Program-made: the position numbers and the translations under genes
Part shown: one piece after another, positions 1-9,300 of the stretch
How the letters are laid out: every line of letters begins with the position of its first letter
How positions within the stretch are numbered: the first letter of the stretch is position 1
DNA from: JANLTX01 sp049840835
GTDB lineage: Bacteria; Armatimonadota; Armatimonadia; Armatimonadales; Armatimonadaceae
Direction of reading: 5' to 3'
Length of the DNA: 64,000 bases
Assembly: GCA_049840835.1 (NCBI GenBank)
Contig: JASGJG010000012.1
Span: forward strand, 1 to 64,000
Notes under the pieces: model-generated
Database searches by the model: none
The model's input: the letters and a program-made list of their open reading frames with translations, nothing else
What the model was told of the DNA's origin: nothing

Positions 1-581
1 CCCATCGGGAGCTTACCGTCAGCGAAGTCGATCTCTTGATTACTAAAGCTCCCGATGACCTGCATCGTGCCTACCTGGGGCTTATTCGAGATGCGACTCT
101 GGTAGATATTCCTTCAGAGGTCGAGAGTAAAGTCCAGGAGGCACTTACCTACCTGGGCGAAGCGATTGACAGCCTGCCGCTGGTCTTTCTCAAGCCGCAA
201 GACACCAGTGCTTTACGTGCTCAGGCCAGCGCGCTTCAGGCAGAAGCGGTGACAGAGAGCGATCCGGTTATCTCCGAGTCGCTACGTCGCCGCGCGGAGT
301 CGCTGGTCCAGAGAGCGGATAGCCAGGAGAAATCTGCTCTACTGGCACGCCGTACGGATGCGCTCCGTGAGGAAATCCTCGCGAAGATAGAAGCCCTCCG
401 AGATGCTCTGGCCGCCCAACAAACCGGTGCGCTAGATGCCACGGCGTTTAATGCCCTATCGGAGTCCGCCCGCAATGCCGCCATGGAGTCGCAAAACGCG
501 TCTGCGGCCCGCAACGAGTTGGAGCGCTATCTAAGTCCCCAGACGGAGAGCCCCCAGAGCCAGCAAACTCTCCAGAAGTAA
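1..581 (+). CDS. C-terminal part of a coiled-coil protein (5' end outside window)
   Basis: The reading frame is open from base 3 to the TAA at 579-581. The residues before the first possible start (TTG at 36) read smoothly as coding (ELTVSEVDLL), so the gene probably begins upstream of the window. The visible part is about 190 residues, rich in Ala, Glu, Arg, Ser and Gln. Heptad-like stretches such as RAQASALQAEA and RRRAESLVQRADSQEKSAL point to a long helical coiled coil. It has no membrane segment, and its tail is polar and Gln/Ser-rich. I recognise no family. It could be a structural or scaffold protein, or the tail of a larger membrane protein whose N-terminus is missing here. Confidence 0.6.
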   Translation, partial: HRELTVSEVDLLITKAPDDLHRAYLGLIRDATLVDIPSEVESKVQEALTYLGEAIDSLPLVFLKPQDTSALRAQASALQAEAVTESDPVISESLRRRAESLVQRADSQEKSALLARRTDALREEILAKIEALRDALAAQQTGALDATAFNALSESARNAAMESQNASAARNELERYLSPQTESPQSQQTLQK

Positions 582-594
582 CACAGAAGCGCCC

Positions 595-1203
595 TCAGGC
601 AAGTTTATGCGCAAGTAGCCAGGCATACAGATTCGGATCGGCATAAGTGCGGTTCCAGATGTCATGACGGCCATCCGGATAGACGGTAAATTTCACCTCG
701 GGGGCATTAATGCGGCGCAACGCATCGATTAGCTCCTGAGATTCGGAAATCTTTACTACCCAATCCTGTGCCCCATGGAAATTCCAGATTGGCATCTGTT
801 TTATTCGGTCTACCTTGCGTACATCGCCACCACCACACAGAGGAGCTATAGCCGCAAATCGCTCCGGGGCGTACATAGCCACCGCCCACACGCCATCGCC
901 TCCCAGGGAATACCCGGTAGCGTACACTCGCGTAATATCGATTGGATACTCCGTCTGCACAGCATCCAGGGTGGCGCACAGGCGCTCTGGATCCCATTCC
1001 TCTTCACGCGCCTGGGGAGCGACTATGAGAAAAGGTAAATGCCGCCCAGCCCGCGCCTCTTTCAAAGGACCATTGCGCGCCACCTGCTCCAGGCGAGTGC
1101 CGCACTCTCCAGAGCCGTGTAGGCAAAGCAAAAGCGGCAGTTTATGGTGCACGCCTGCATGTACCGGTCTCCGACACAGATGCGGGTAGGGTTCCGGTTT
1201 CAT
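595..1203 (-). CDS. alpha/beta hydrolase (phospholipase/carboxylesterase-like), third gene of the MprF operon
   Basis: This 202-residue protein is a single alpha/beta-hydrolase domain without a signal peptide. It shows the oxyanion-loop sequence LCLHGSGE near residue 30, the nucleophile elbow GYSLGGDG near residue 97, an acid in HGAQDWVV and the catalytic His in YPDGRHDIW. This is the pattern of the carboxylesterase/PHB-depolymerase-like group. Its ATG overlaps the TGA of the upstream MprF-type gene as ATGA, so the two are almost certainly translationally coupled. Substrate cannot be read from sequence. Given the context, an ester bond in an aminoacylated lipid or a related lipid is a reasonable guess. 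The call of hydrolase is firm; the substrate is inference. Confidence 0.85.
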   Translation of the reverse strand: MKPEPYPHLCRRPVHAGVHHKLPLLLCLHGSGECGTRLEQVARNGPLKEARAGRHLPFLIVAPQAREEEWDPERLCATLDAVQTEYPIDITRVYATGYSLGGDGVWAVAMYAPERFAAIAPLCGGGDVRKVDRIKQMPIWNFHGAQDWVVKISESQELIDALRRINAPEVKFTVYPDGRHDIWNRTYADPNLYAWLLAHKLA

Positions 1204-3818
1204 CGTAGTCCCTTCAGGGCTTTGCCAAGCTGAGTCAGCAACGCCGGATTGTCCGCGCGAACCACCGCAGCGGCAGCACGAGGCAGCGCGGCACTCCCTG
1301 TATAGACTAAATAACGTGGCTCCCAGCGGGGATGGAACTTCATCTTATAGGTACGCAACCCCTCAAAACTATAGAAACGTCCACCACGGCGGTACACCAG
1401 GTTCAGCGCCCGTTCCCTAGGCGGATCACCCCGCTCCTCTCCTACGCCCGCTAGCGGAGCCAGCCCCAGATTGAAGCTGTCGTACCCCTTTTCTTTTCCC
1501 CAGAACATCAGCTCTATGAGCAAAAAGTCCATTACGCCGGGGTCGGCATTCTGATGTTGACGCATCAGATCGATAGTCAGCTCATTCAGGGCATACTCAG
1601 GCACCAGGTTCGCAAACGCACCGATCTCACCATCAGGCCCACGTGCGATAATAATGGGCGCATCCTGTAAATACTCTTCATCAAACCACCCCAGAGAGAA
1701 GCGCTTCTCGCCGCCATGCTGGCGTTTCAGCCAGTCATCGCTGATAGCACGTAACTGATTTAGCAACTCAGGCGTATGGGGTGCCTCTACAACCTCCGTG
1801 GTCCAGCCATCGCGGCGGATACGGTTGATCTTGTTGCGCATTCCCTTCCCGGCTTTACCATCCAGGGTAAAGTCGGTGAGATCGATGATGGCCTCGCTGC
1901 CGATACAGATGACCTCCAGCCTAAGATCTTTAAACGTCTCCAGGTGGTCCGGCAGGGTCTGGTAGAGCGCCATATCCCAATCGTTCTCCCGGCAGAATTC
2001 CAGAAAACCTGCCAGAGCCGCAGGAATATCGCTCTCTGGTCCCATCGCATCTCCTAGCGCTACAGCGGTTCTCCCTGCCAGAGCATAGGCCACCACCGAG
2101 CCACCGGGGCTGAACCAGTAAAGTTTGTCCGTAAGCAACGCGAAGCGAGCCAGCGAGGAGCAACCGTAGCGTTCTATTATCGCCCGAGCGCGCGCCCGCT
2201 CTGCCGGGCTAGCGTTCCGGCGAAGTAGCACGGGGCGCAGGAAGCTGAGCAAGGCAAAAGACAGAGAGCCTGCCGCCACAAAATAAATAGAATCCGCGAA
2301 CCAGGCGCCGAACCGGGTGCGTGGCACCAGCCCATGATCCTGAAAGGAGAAGAACATGGCCAGTGTCTGCTCAACCGCTCCCCGGAATCCGAAGTCTTCG
2401 GAGAAATGGCGATCCAGTAGCCAGAGCCCTATTACACCATAGGTCAGAGTAAAGAGCAGTGCTCCCAGCAGCACGAAGGCTCCTTGCTGCATCGTAGGAC
2501 CATCAGACTGAGCCACGAAACGCTGCCGCGAGCGATAGAGAGCCACAAATAACACAAGTGCCAGAGTAGCCTCTTCCCAATCCAGGCCTTTTGTCAGGTG
2601 CGTGACGACGGAGAGGAATAAAGCGGCCAGTGTGAGGGTATGCGCCAGCTTCTTACGGCGCAGCAATCCCTGCGCCAGCAGCAGCAGCGCAAAACCTGCC
2701 AGTGCGGAAGCCAGCCGTGAGCCATGACGCACTTCCAGGGGTAGCTGATGCCAGAGAATCACGCGCCGAAGCACCAGTGCGGGCAATGTAGCACTGACCA
2801 GGTTAATCAATCCCATGGCAGCGGTAGCCGCTGCCAGCAGCTTCTGTGTCAGCCGCTCGGGGAATTGCACTCGTGCCAGAGTCTGTATCAGTCCGCAGGC
2901 CACAGGCAGCCAGAGGGAGAACCCACGGAACGCCAGCACGACGGCTACCGCCTGCGGTGCAGGCACGCCGAGCGAGATAAACACCACACTCATCATGCCC
3001 TCTACTGCCCCGATGCCGTCCGGAGTTAGAGACACACACCAGAACAGCAACCCGATAGAAAACGCTGCCAGCACTGTGCCGGAAGACACGCTCAAGTCGA
3101 ATGCACGAGTCAAGAAGTACAGGCAGGTAAGGTCGGAGAGATGCGCTCCCAGCGCCAGTGCCAGCGGTAGCAGTAAGCGAGCCGGACTGGTAAACAGCGG
3201 CGCCACGCTTTCCTGTGCATGCCCCGCTTGCTCTTTCCCCCACCCTTCGGGCAGACGCCCTTTGGCCAATTTCTCAACAAAGGTAAGCAGCCGTGCCAGT
3301 CGCTCTGGGGCAAAGCGGGCAAGAAATAGCCCACTGCCCCAGACACCGAGAAGCAACACCAGGCCACCTGCCGCAAGCCATTCTACTGGTCTCAGCAGGC
3401 CGCGCACCCCGAGAATTCCCAGCCCCGCCAGCACTGAGAGCCCCAGCATGGCGAGATCTGCCACGCGCACCAGTAAAAGCGCCGCGCTGGCTCGCCCCGG
3501 TGCGATACCGCTCCGTATTGATTCCGCCAGAAGCATACTGGTGCCCGTGCCTGGCACGCTCAGGTTTACCACAAGTGAGCGCAGCCAGGCCGAGCCGATA
3601 CTCTGTGTGCTCCAGCTTGCCCCCACGGTGCGAAACGATGCCCGGTGTAGTGCGATCATGCAGCCCATGTAGGCCAGGCTGGCCCCCAGCGCCGCCAGTG
3701 CCCAGCCGGGCTGGGCATGTGCGAGTGCTCCGGCGATTCGCCCTAGCTCGGCACGCTGGCTGTAGAGCGCAACCAGCAGAGCCAGTACTAATAGCGCCAG
3801 CCCAACCTTCCGAATCAT
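1200..3818 (-). CDS. MprF-type phosphatidylglycerol aminoacyltransferase/flippase (DUF2156)
   Basis: The gene encodes about 872 residues from the ATG at 3818. A start 24 codons further upstream is possible, but 3818 overlaps the preceding TGA as ATGA and begins directly with a membrane segment (MIRKVGLALLVLALL). Roughly the first 540 residues are multi-pass membrane sequence, with the flippase-type domain first. Residues about 545-850 form the soluble DUF2156 synthase domain, with DAMGPESD, NKINRIRR and FNLGLAPLAGVG. Enzymes of this family move an aminoacyl group from tRNA to phosphatidylglycerol and flip the product, lowering surface charge and raising resistance to cationic peptides. The amino acid used cannot be told. 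It lies between two hydrolases in one coupled operon. Confidence 0.88.
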   Translation of the reverse strand: MIRKVGLALLVLALLVALYSQRAELGRIAGALAHAQPGWALAALGASLAYMGCMIALHRASFRTVGASWSTQSIGSAWLRSLVVNLSVPGTGTSMLLAESIRSGIAPGRASAALLLVRVADLAMLGLSVLAGLGILGVRGLLRPVEWLAAGGLVLLLGVWGSGLFLARFAPERLARLLTFVEKLAKGRLPEGWGKEQAGHAQESVAPLFTSPARLLLPLALALGAHLSDLTCLYFLTRAFDLSVSSGTVLAAFSIGLLFWCVSLTPDGIGAVEGMMSVVFISLGVPAPQAVAVVLAFRGFSLWLPVACGLIQTLARVQFPERLTQKLLAAATAAMGLINLVSATLPALVLRRVILWHQLPLEVRHGSRLASALAGFALLLLAQGLLRRKKLAHTLTLAALFLSVVTHLTKGLDWEEATLALVLFVALYRSRQRFVAQSDGPTMQQGAFVLLGALLFTLTYGVIGLWLLDRHFSEDFGFRGAVEQTLAMFFSFQDHGLVPRTRFGAWFADSIYFVAAGSLSFALLSFLRPVLLRRNASPAERARARAIIERYGCSSLARFALLTDKLYWFSPGGSVVAYALAGRTAVALGDAMGPESDIPAALAGFLEFCRENDWDMALYQTLPDHLETFKDLRLEVICIGSEAIIDLTDFTLDGKAGKGMRNKINRIRRDGWTTEVVEAPHTPELLNQLRAISDDWLKRQHGGEKRFSLGWFDEEYLQDAPIIIARGPDGEIGAFANLVPEYALNELTIDLMRQHQNADPGVMDFLLIELMFWGKEKGYDSFNLGLAPLAGVGEERGDPPRERALNLVYRRGGRFYSFEGLRTYKMKFHPRWEPRYLVYTGSAALPRAAAAVVRADNPALLTQLGKALKGLR

Positions 3819-4708
3819 GCGCCTGCCTGTTTCCACCACTGTGCCAACGGAGTCAATGCCGCACGCAGATGCTGTGTCCAGAATGGCCACTTATGCCCGC
3901 CCGGATCTTTCGCTATAACCGTGGTAGCGCCTTCCGCCCGAGCAATGTTGCCGAACCCCACCGAGTCGCTGACCCGGTCTCCGCCCTCATCTTCACCCAC
4001 AGCTACATAGAAGTGCAGTTTGCTACGCTCCCCTGCCGCCACCTTGCGAATTTGCTCTATCGGCGAGTAGTAGCTGCGGTTCTTGGGGTCCGTGCCAAAT
4101 ACATCGTTGGTATCATTCCAGCCCGGATTCACGCGTAGCTCTGTGGAGATAACCAGAGCGCTCTGGAATCGCTCCGGGTGGTGAATCACCATGTTTGCGG
4201 CCCCAAAGCCACCCTCGGAGAGCCCGCCTACCGCCCACAGCGCGGGGTTCGGGCTGGCATGATAGCCATTCAATAAGAATTGAGAGAGATCGTGCACCAC
4301 GGCGCTCTCCATCTTGCTGTTACCGCTTACGGAGTCTGCCCACTCTCCACCACCATCGGGGATGGCAACCAGGCAGGGGGGCAGCGTTCCGGCACTTATC
4401 GCCTTCTCCACCGAGGTCAGCGCCTCGCCCTTATAGATCCAGTCCACCGGCTGCCCCGGTTCGCCGTGCAGAAGCACCAGCACTGGGTAGTGTTTTGCCG
4501 CACTTTGCGAATATCCCTGAGGTGTATAGAGGTAGACTGTCCGTGAGCCGCCTGTAGATGGGCAGGGAAATTTTGTCTTGCTTAAATGCCCCGCCATCTT
4601 TCGGTGCATCACCTGGCTATCGTAAAATCCGGTAAAAAGGTCCGCATGAGCAATGGGCGCTACCAGCGCCAATAATCCTACTGTTAAAGGAAGCACAGTT
4701 CGTTTCAT
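3815..4708 (-). CDS. secreted esterase (Esterase_D/PF00756-like), first gene of the MprF operon
   Basis: From the ATG at 4708 this is a 297-residue protein with a Sec signal peptide (MKRTVLPLTVGLLALVAPIAHA). A TTG seven codons earlier is in frame but less likely. The mature part is an alpha/beta hydrolase of the enterochelin-esterase/esterase D type. It has VLVLLHGEPGQP, an aspartate-rich IPDGGGEWADS, the nucleophile motif GGLSEGGFG and the C-terminal histidine in GGHKWPFW. It is predicted periplasmic or secreted. It is translationally coupled to the MprF-type gene by an ATGA overlap. In Pseudomonas aeruginosa an alanyl-PG synthase is encoded with a periplasmic alanyl-PG hydrolase; a similar role here is inference. 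Confidence 0.85.
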   Translation of the reverse strand: MKRTVLPLTVGLLALVAPIAHADLFTGFYDSQVMHRKMAGHLSKTKFPCPSTGGSRTVYLYTPQGYSQSAAKHYPVLVLLHGEPGQPVDWIYKGEALTSVEKAISAGTLPPCLVAIPDGGGEWADSVSGNSKMESAVVHDLSQFLLNGYHASPNPALWAVGGLSEGGFGAANMVIHHPERFQSALVISTELRVNPGWNDTNDVFGTDPKNRSYYSPIEQIRKVAAGERSKLHFYVAVGEDEGGDRVSDSVGFGNIARAEGATTVIAKDPGGHKWPFWTQHLRAALTPLAQWWKQAGA

Positions 4709-4812
4709 GCAGCCATTGCGTTCGCACAAAGCAGAAGAGTTCCTGAAAATAGAATTAGGGGAACGTTTGCAACTATCTTCGCGCCTAGCTTTCTGAGTTA
4801 AAGAGCCTGCTT

Positions 4813-5478
4813 ATGAAGAGACTTCCCTTATCGGACCAGGAACCACGCTGGCCCGCAATTATTGCCGTGTTGGGCGTGGGCGGACTATATGCCGCTATTC
4901 CCAAATCGCTTGCCGCAGGCCCTCCCTGGCTCCTACCTGCTATCGTGCTGGTCTTGCTGACATTGGCTATAGTGACCCACCGCACCGGGCATGAAAATGC
5001 CAACCGCGTGACCGGTGTTTTGCTGGCCTCGGTCATGACTGTGTTTCTGGTATGGTCGCTGGCAATTCTGGTCCTGGCGCTACCAAAGCACACGGAATCG
5101 CCGGGTACACTGCTACGCTCAGCGCTGGCGCTCTGGATAACCAACGTGCTGGTCTTTGCGCTCTGGTACTGGCGCTTAGATGCGGGCGGGCCGCATATCC
5201 GCGATATCCGTCGCGCCAATAACAGCCTGCACCGCGAGGGTGCTTTTCTGTTTCCGCAGATGACCATGGACCCTCATCTCTTGAAAGAATGTGGACAGCG
5301 CCACTGGAGCCCGCAGTTCGTGGATTATTTGTTTTTGGCCTTCAATACCAGCACGGCGCTCTCTCCGGCGGATACGGCCACGCTCTCCCGCTGGGCAAAG
5401 CTGCTGCAGATGTTGCAGTCCGGGCTTTCGCTGACCATTATTGCCCTACTGGCCGCCCGTGCCGTGAATATTCTGTAG
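4813..5478 (+). CDS. multi-pass membrane protein, possibly DUF1345-like
   Basis: The 221-residue protein has about five or six hydrophobic segments: residues 14-34, 40-58, 68-92, 106-120 and 195-220. Its most distinctive part is the C-terminal half, with VDYLFLAFNTSTALSPAD followed by LSRWAKLLQMLQSGLSLTI. That resembles the pore-like end of a family of small bacterial membrane proteins that recall ion channels. I know no assigned function. The ATG at 4813 follows a short 80-base spacer from the divergent MprF operon. No catalytic motif is visible. Transport or channel activity is only a guess. Confidence 0.7.
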   Translation: MKRLPLSDQEPRWPAIIAVLGVGGLYAAIPKSLAAGPPWLLPAIVLVLLTLAIVTHRTGHENANRVTGVLLASVMTVFLVWSLAILVLALPKHTESPGTLLRSALALWITNVLVFALWYWRLDAGGPHIRDIRRANNSLHREGAFLFPQMTMDPHLLKECGQRHWSPQFVDYLFLAFNTSTALSPADTATLSRWAKLLQMLQSGLSLTIIALLAARAVNIL

Positions 5479-5539
5479 GCGCGGAACCGTAGCGCCCTCT
5501 TTCCACGCAGAGATATGCAGTTCTGCAGTGAAAGAGAGA

Positions 5540-6364
5540 ATGGTATTGAACACAAAGACACTCATGCTCCTGGGAGCCCTGACATGCGTTTTAGCGGGAT
5601 GCGGCAGCGGCGGCTCCCCCACAACCACAACGCCCCCTCCGGTGGGCATTCACATCTATGTTGCAAACTTCGGCACCAACGCCGTGCTTACGGAGTCTCT
5701 GCCGGGGTCACAGGATGGCGCTATTACCGGGCTGAACGGCCCTATCGCGCTGGCCTTCGATAGTGCAGGAACGCTTTATGTAGGCAGCAAGACCGATAAC
5801 AATGTGGTGAAAGTGACCTCTGCAGGGGCGATAAGTACGTTTGTGTCGAAGGTAAACGGCCCCTACGGCGAAGCCGTAGATGCATCGGGGAATCTCTACG
5901 TGACCAGCCGTACCGATGGTACGATTCTCAAAGTAGCCCCAGATGGCACCTCGACTACCTTTGCCACTGGTCTTGCCGCACCGACCGTGCTCGCCTTCGA
6001 TCACAATGGCTTTCTCTACGCGGCCAATACCGGCACCAGCCAGATTCTGAAGTTCGCGCCAGATGGCACGTCTACCCCGTTTGTGAACGGAGTCACCGGA
6101 GTTACCGGGATAGCCTTCGATAGTGCCAATGTGCTCTATGTAGTGAGCAGCTCGGGCAATGCGGTTTACAAAGTCTCCACAAGTGGCGCGCTTTCGTTCT
6201 TCGCCAATGGTGTGGTTGCCCCCAGTGGCGCAGTCTTCGATGCCGATGGAAACCTCTACGTGGGCGATATCGGGAGCAACGCGATCTCGAAGATAACCCC
6301 TGCAGGCACAGTCACCAGCTTCGCGACTGGGTTTTCCAGCCCAGTAGCCCTGGCGCTTCACTAG
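5540..6364 (+). CDS. NHL/SMP-30-like beta-propeller lipoprotein
   Basis: The ATG at 5540 sits behind a GAGAG-type ribosome site; a GTG four codons upstream is also in frame. The first 20 residues form a lipoprotein signal with lipobox LAGC, then a short Thr/Pro linker (PTTTTPPP). The rest is about six repeats of 40-44 residues, each of the form FATGL.AP.xLAFDxxGxLYVANxGxxxIxK, typical of NHL-type propeller blades. The protein is expected to be lipid-anchored and to bind a ligand or partner rather than act as an enzyme. It ends seven bases before the GH18/deacetylase/glycosyltransferase fusion, so they probably share an mRNA. Confidence 0.82.
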   Translation: MVLNTKTLMLLGALTCVLAGCGSGGSPTTTTPPPVGIHIYVANFGTNAVLTESLPGSQDGAITGLNGPIALAFDSAGTLYVGSKTDNNVVKVTSAGAISTFVSKVNGPYGEAVDASGNLYVTSRTDGTILKVAPDGTSTTFATGLAAPTVLAFDHNGFLYAANTGTSQILKFAPDGTSTPFVNGVTGVTGIAFDSANVLYVVSSSGNAVYKVSTSGALSFFANGVVAPSGAVFDADGNLYVGDIGSNAISKITPAGTVTSFATGFSSPVALALH

Positions 6365-6371
6365 GGTATCT

Positions 6372-9300
6372 ATGGCGCGGGAACTTTCGGGAGAACTGAG
6401 GCGCAAAACAGCCGTGTCATCTACTGGTCCAATTTTCTACGACCCCACCCAGCGGCGTGCTACCGCTGTGCGTGCGCTGGGCCTGCTGTCTGCGGTTATC
6501 GCCGCTGCCGTTCTGGTAGTGTTCTGGGCCAGTATCATGGCGGTGCCAATCGCACATCGGCTCCGGCTTCCACTCCCGAAGTTCCTGCCGGATAACCCAC
6601 GCCGTGCCGGTGAAAGCCAGCATCTACCTCTGCAGCCAGAGCGTCCCAGGGCCTCTGCTCGGCGTATGGCTCCAGGCGCGGCGGTGCCGGGACGCGCGCA
6701 GGGTATCGTCGGTGGGTTCTACGTGGACTGGGATGAAGTCTCGCTGGCATCGCTGAAGCAGCATGCCAGCGAGCTGACCCACATATTCCCCGGCTGGCTC
6801 CACCTGAATGACAAGGGCGACGGTCTGATTATCACCGATCACGACCCCTCAGACGATGCGGCGCGCGCTATCGCGCAAAAGAAGCATCTTACTGTCTTCC
6901 CTCTGGTCAATAACTTCTCAGCAAACAAGAACGACTTTGATGAGACTCGCCTGCACCTTCTGGTCAGCGATCCAGAAAAGCGCGCTAGATTCGCGGATTC
7001 TCTGCTGAGCTATGTTCAGGTGCATCACTATGGCGGGGTCAATATCGACCTGGAGACTGAGCAGGAAGAAGATCGAATTGGCCTGGGTCAGTTGGTTACT
7101 GAGGTCGCGGAACGGTTCCACGCCAAGGGCTTAGAAGTCTCGGCGTGTACTCAGGTAGGCGATACGGCGCAGGCAGCAGCCATTGCCCGCCCCTGTGACT
7201 TTGTCATCCCTATGATCTACGATCAGCACTACGCCAGCGGTACGGCAGGGCCGATTGCGCCGCAGCACTGGGCGGAGCAGGAACTGACTAACTTTCTGAA
7301 AGTCGTTCCTGCTAATAAGACCGTGCTGGCTATCGGCAACTACGCCTATGACTGGGAAGGGAACAAGCCGGGCGCCAAGACCCTGACCTTTGGCGAGGCC
7401 ATGGTAACCGCCGAGGAGTCTCACGATGGCGAAGATGGTGTGGTGCGCTGGGACCATGAGAGCGGCAATCCTACCTTTACTTACGAGGAAGCAGGCGAGC
7501 GCCACCGGGTATGGCTCTTAGATGCTCCCACCGCCTACAACTTCATGAAGTTTGCCCAGAAGCTGGGCGTGAACGGACGTGCCCTCTGGTACGTGGGCTC
7601 CGAAGACCCGACCCTGTGGAGCTGCTTCGGCAAGGGGCGTACCCCAACCGATTCCCAGGAGCTTCAGACCGTGAAGTACGGCTTCGAGCTGGACTTCGAG
7701 GGAGATGGTGAGGTACTGGATGTGGCCACCCTACCTCAGACCGGCGCTCGTGTTGTAACGACCAATTCCCAAGGAGCTATTACCGACGAGAAGTTCACGC
7801 ACTACCCGACCTCGTGTGTGCTACGGCGCTCCGGTAAAGCCGACAAGGCTATCGCGCTGACCTTCGACGATGGCCCGGACCCGCGCTGGACCCCGGAAGT
7901 GCTGGATGCCCTGAAAGCTGAGAATGTCCCGGCCACGTTCTTTGTGACCGGTGTGAACGCGCAGGAATGGCCCGACCTAGTGCGCCGCGCTTTCAACGAA
8001 GGTAACGATATCGGTAACCACAGTTTCTACCATCCGAATCTGGCTCAGGTCGGCGAGGCCCGTACTCAGCTAGAACTGGATGGCACCCAGCGCGCTATTC
8101 AAGCCGCCATCGGGCGTTCCACTACCTTCTTCCGCCCGCCCTATGGCGTGGACTCCCAACCCTCTACCGCTACCGAGGTAGAGCCGATTATGCAGGCGCA
8201 GAAGCTGGGCTATGTGACCGTGGCCGAGGGAATCGATCCCAGAGACTGGGAGAGCGGCGCAAGAAAACACACGGCGGAAGAAATCGCCGCCAGTATCGTT
8301 CATGATGCCGAAGCGGATATGGGCAATGTGGTGCTTCTTCATGACAGCGGCGGCGACCGCTCAGAAACGGTGAAGGCGCTCCCTATAGCAATCTCCACCC
8401 TGAAGGCAAAAGGCTACCGCTTCGTCACTGTCTCTGGCCTGCTGCACGAAAGCCGAAACGCTGCATTCCCCCCTGTGGCTGGCAAGCAGAAGTGGCTCTC
8501 CGCTATCGACCGGGGCGTTTTCCTCTTCTCCGCGGAGGGTGGCAAACTGCTGGGCGCGCTGTTCCTGTTCTCGCTGATTGCCGGAGCCATTCGCCTGAGC
8601 CTGGTAGCCATGCTGGCGGTAAAACAGTCGCTACAAACTTCCCCTATCACTCAACCTGGATTTTCACCACTGGCCTCGGTCATTATCGCCGCCTACAACG
8701 AAGAAAAGGTCATAGTCCCGACCATCCGAGCACTACTGGTCAGCACCTACCAGAACCTGGAAGTGATCGTAGTAGATGACGGCAGTAAGGACGATACCTC
8801 AGGCATCGTTCGGCGCGAGTTCGCCAGCGAGCCACGTGTGCGACTGATTCAAAAACCCAACGGCGGTAAGGCTAGCGCCTTAAACGAAGGCATTACTCAG
8901 GCAAAGGGTGAGGTCCTTATCGGGCTGGATGCCGATACGCTCTTTGCCCCGGAGACTGTGGGGCAGCTTGTGCGCCATTTTGCTGACTCCACAGTTGGCG
9001 CAGTGGCAGGCAATATCCAAGTAGGGAATCAGATAAACCGCCTGGCCCGCTGGCAGGCACTGGAGTACACCACCAGCCAGAACTTCGACCGGCGTGCTGC
9101 GGCTGTGCTAAATGCTATTTCTGTCGTCCCTGGTTGTGTGGGCGCCTGGCGCGCCGAGGCTGTGCAGAGCGTGGGTGGCTACCAGACCGATACCCTGGCA
9201 GAAGATGCCGACCTTACCTGGCGCATGCGCCGAGCAGGCTGGCGGATTCTTACCGATAACGAGGCCAGAGCCTACACCGAGGCGCCGGAGAAATTGAGCG

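Noticed and set aside
3293..4138. 281-codon plus-strand frame opposite the MprF/esterase junction
   Set aside because: It is rich in Pro, Arg and Cys with no recognisable domain, and it lies across two well-supported minus-strand genes.
5708..6406. 232-codon open frame on the minus strand opposite the propeller lipoprotein
   Set aside because: It is the mirror of a repeat-bearing gene with regular codon bias. The predicted protein has no domain or signal, and the plus-strand gene has a lipobox and clear propeller repeats.
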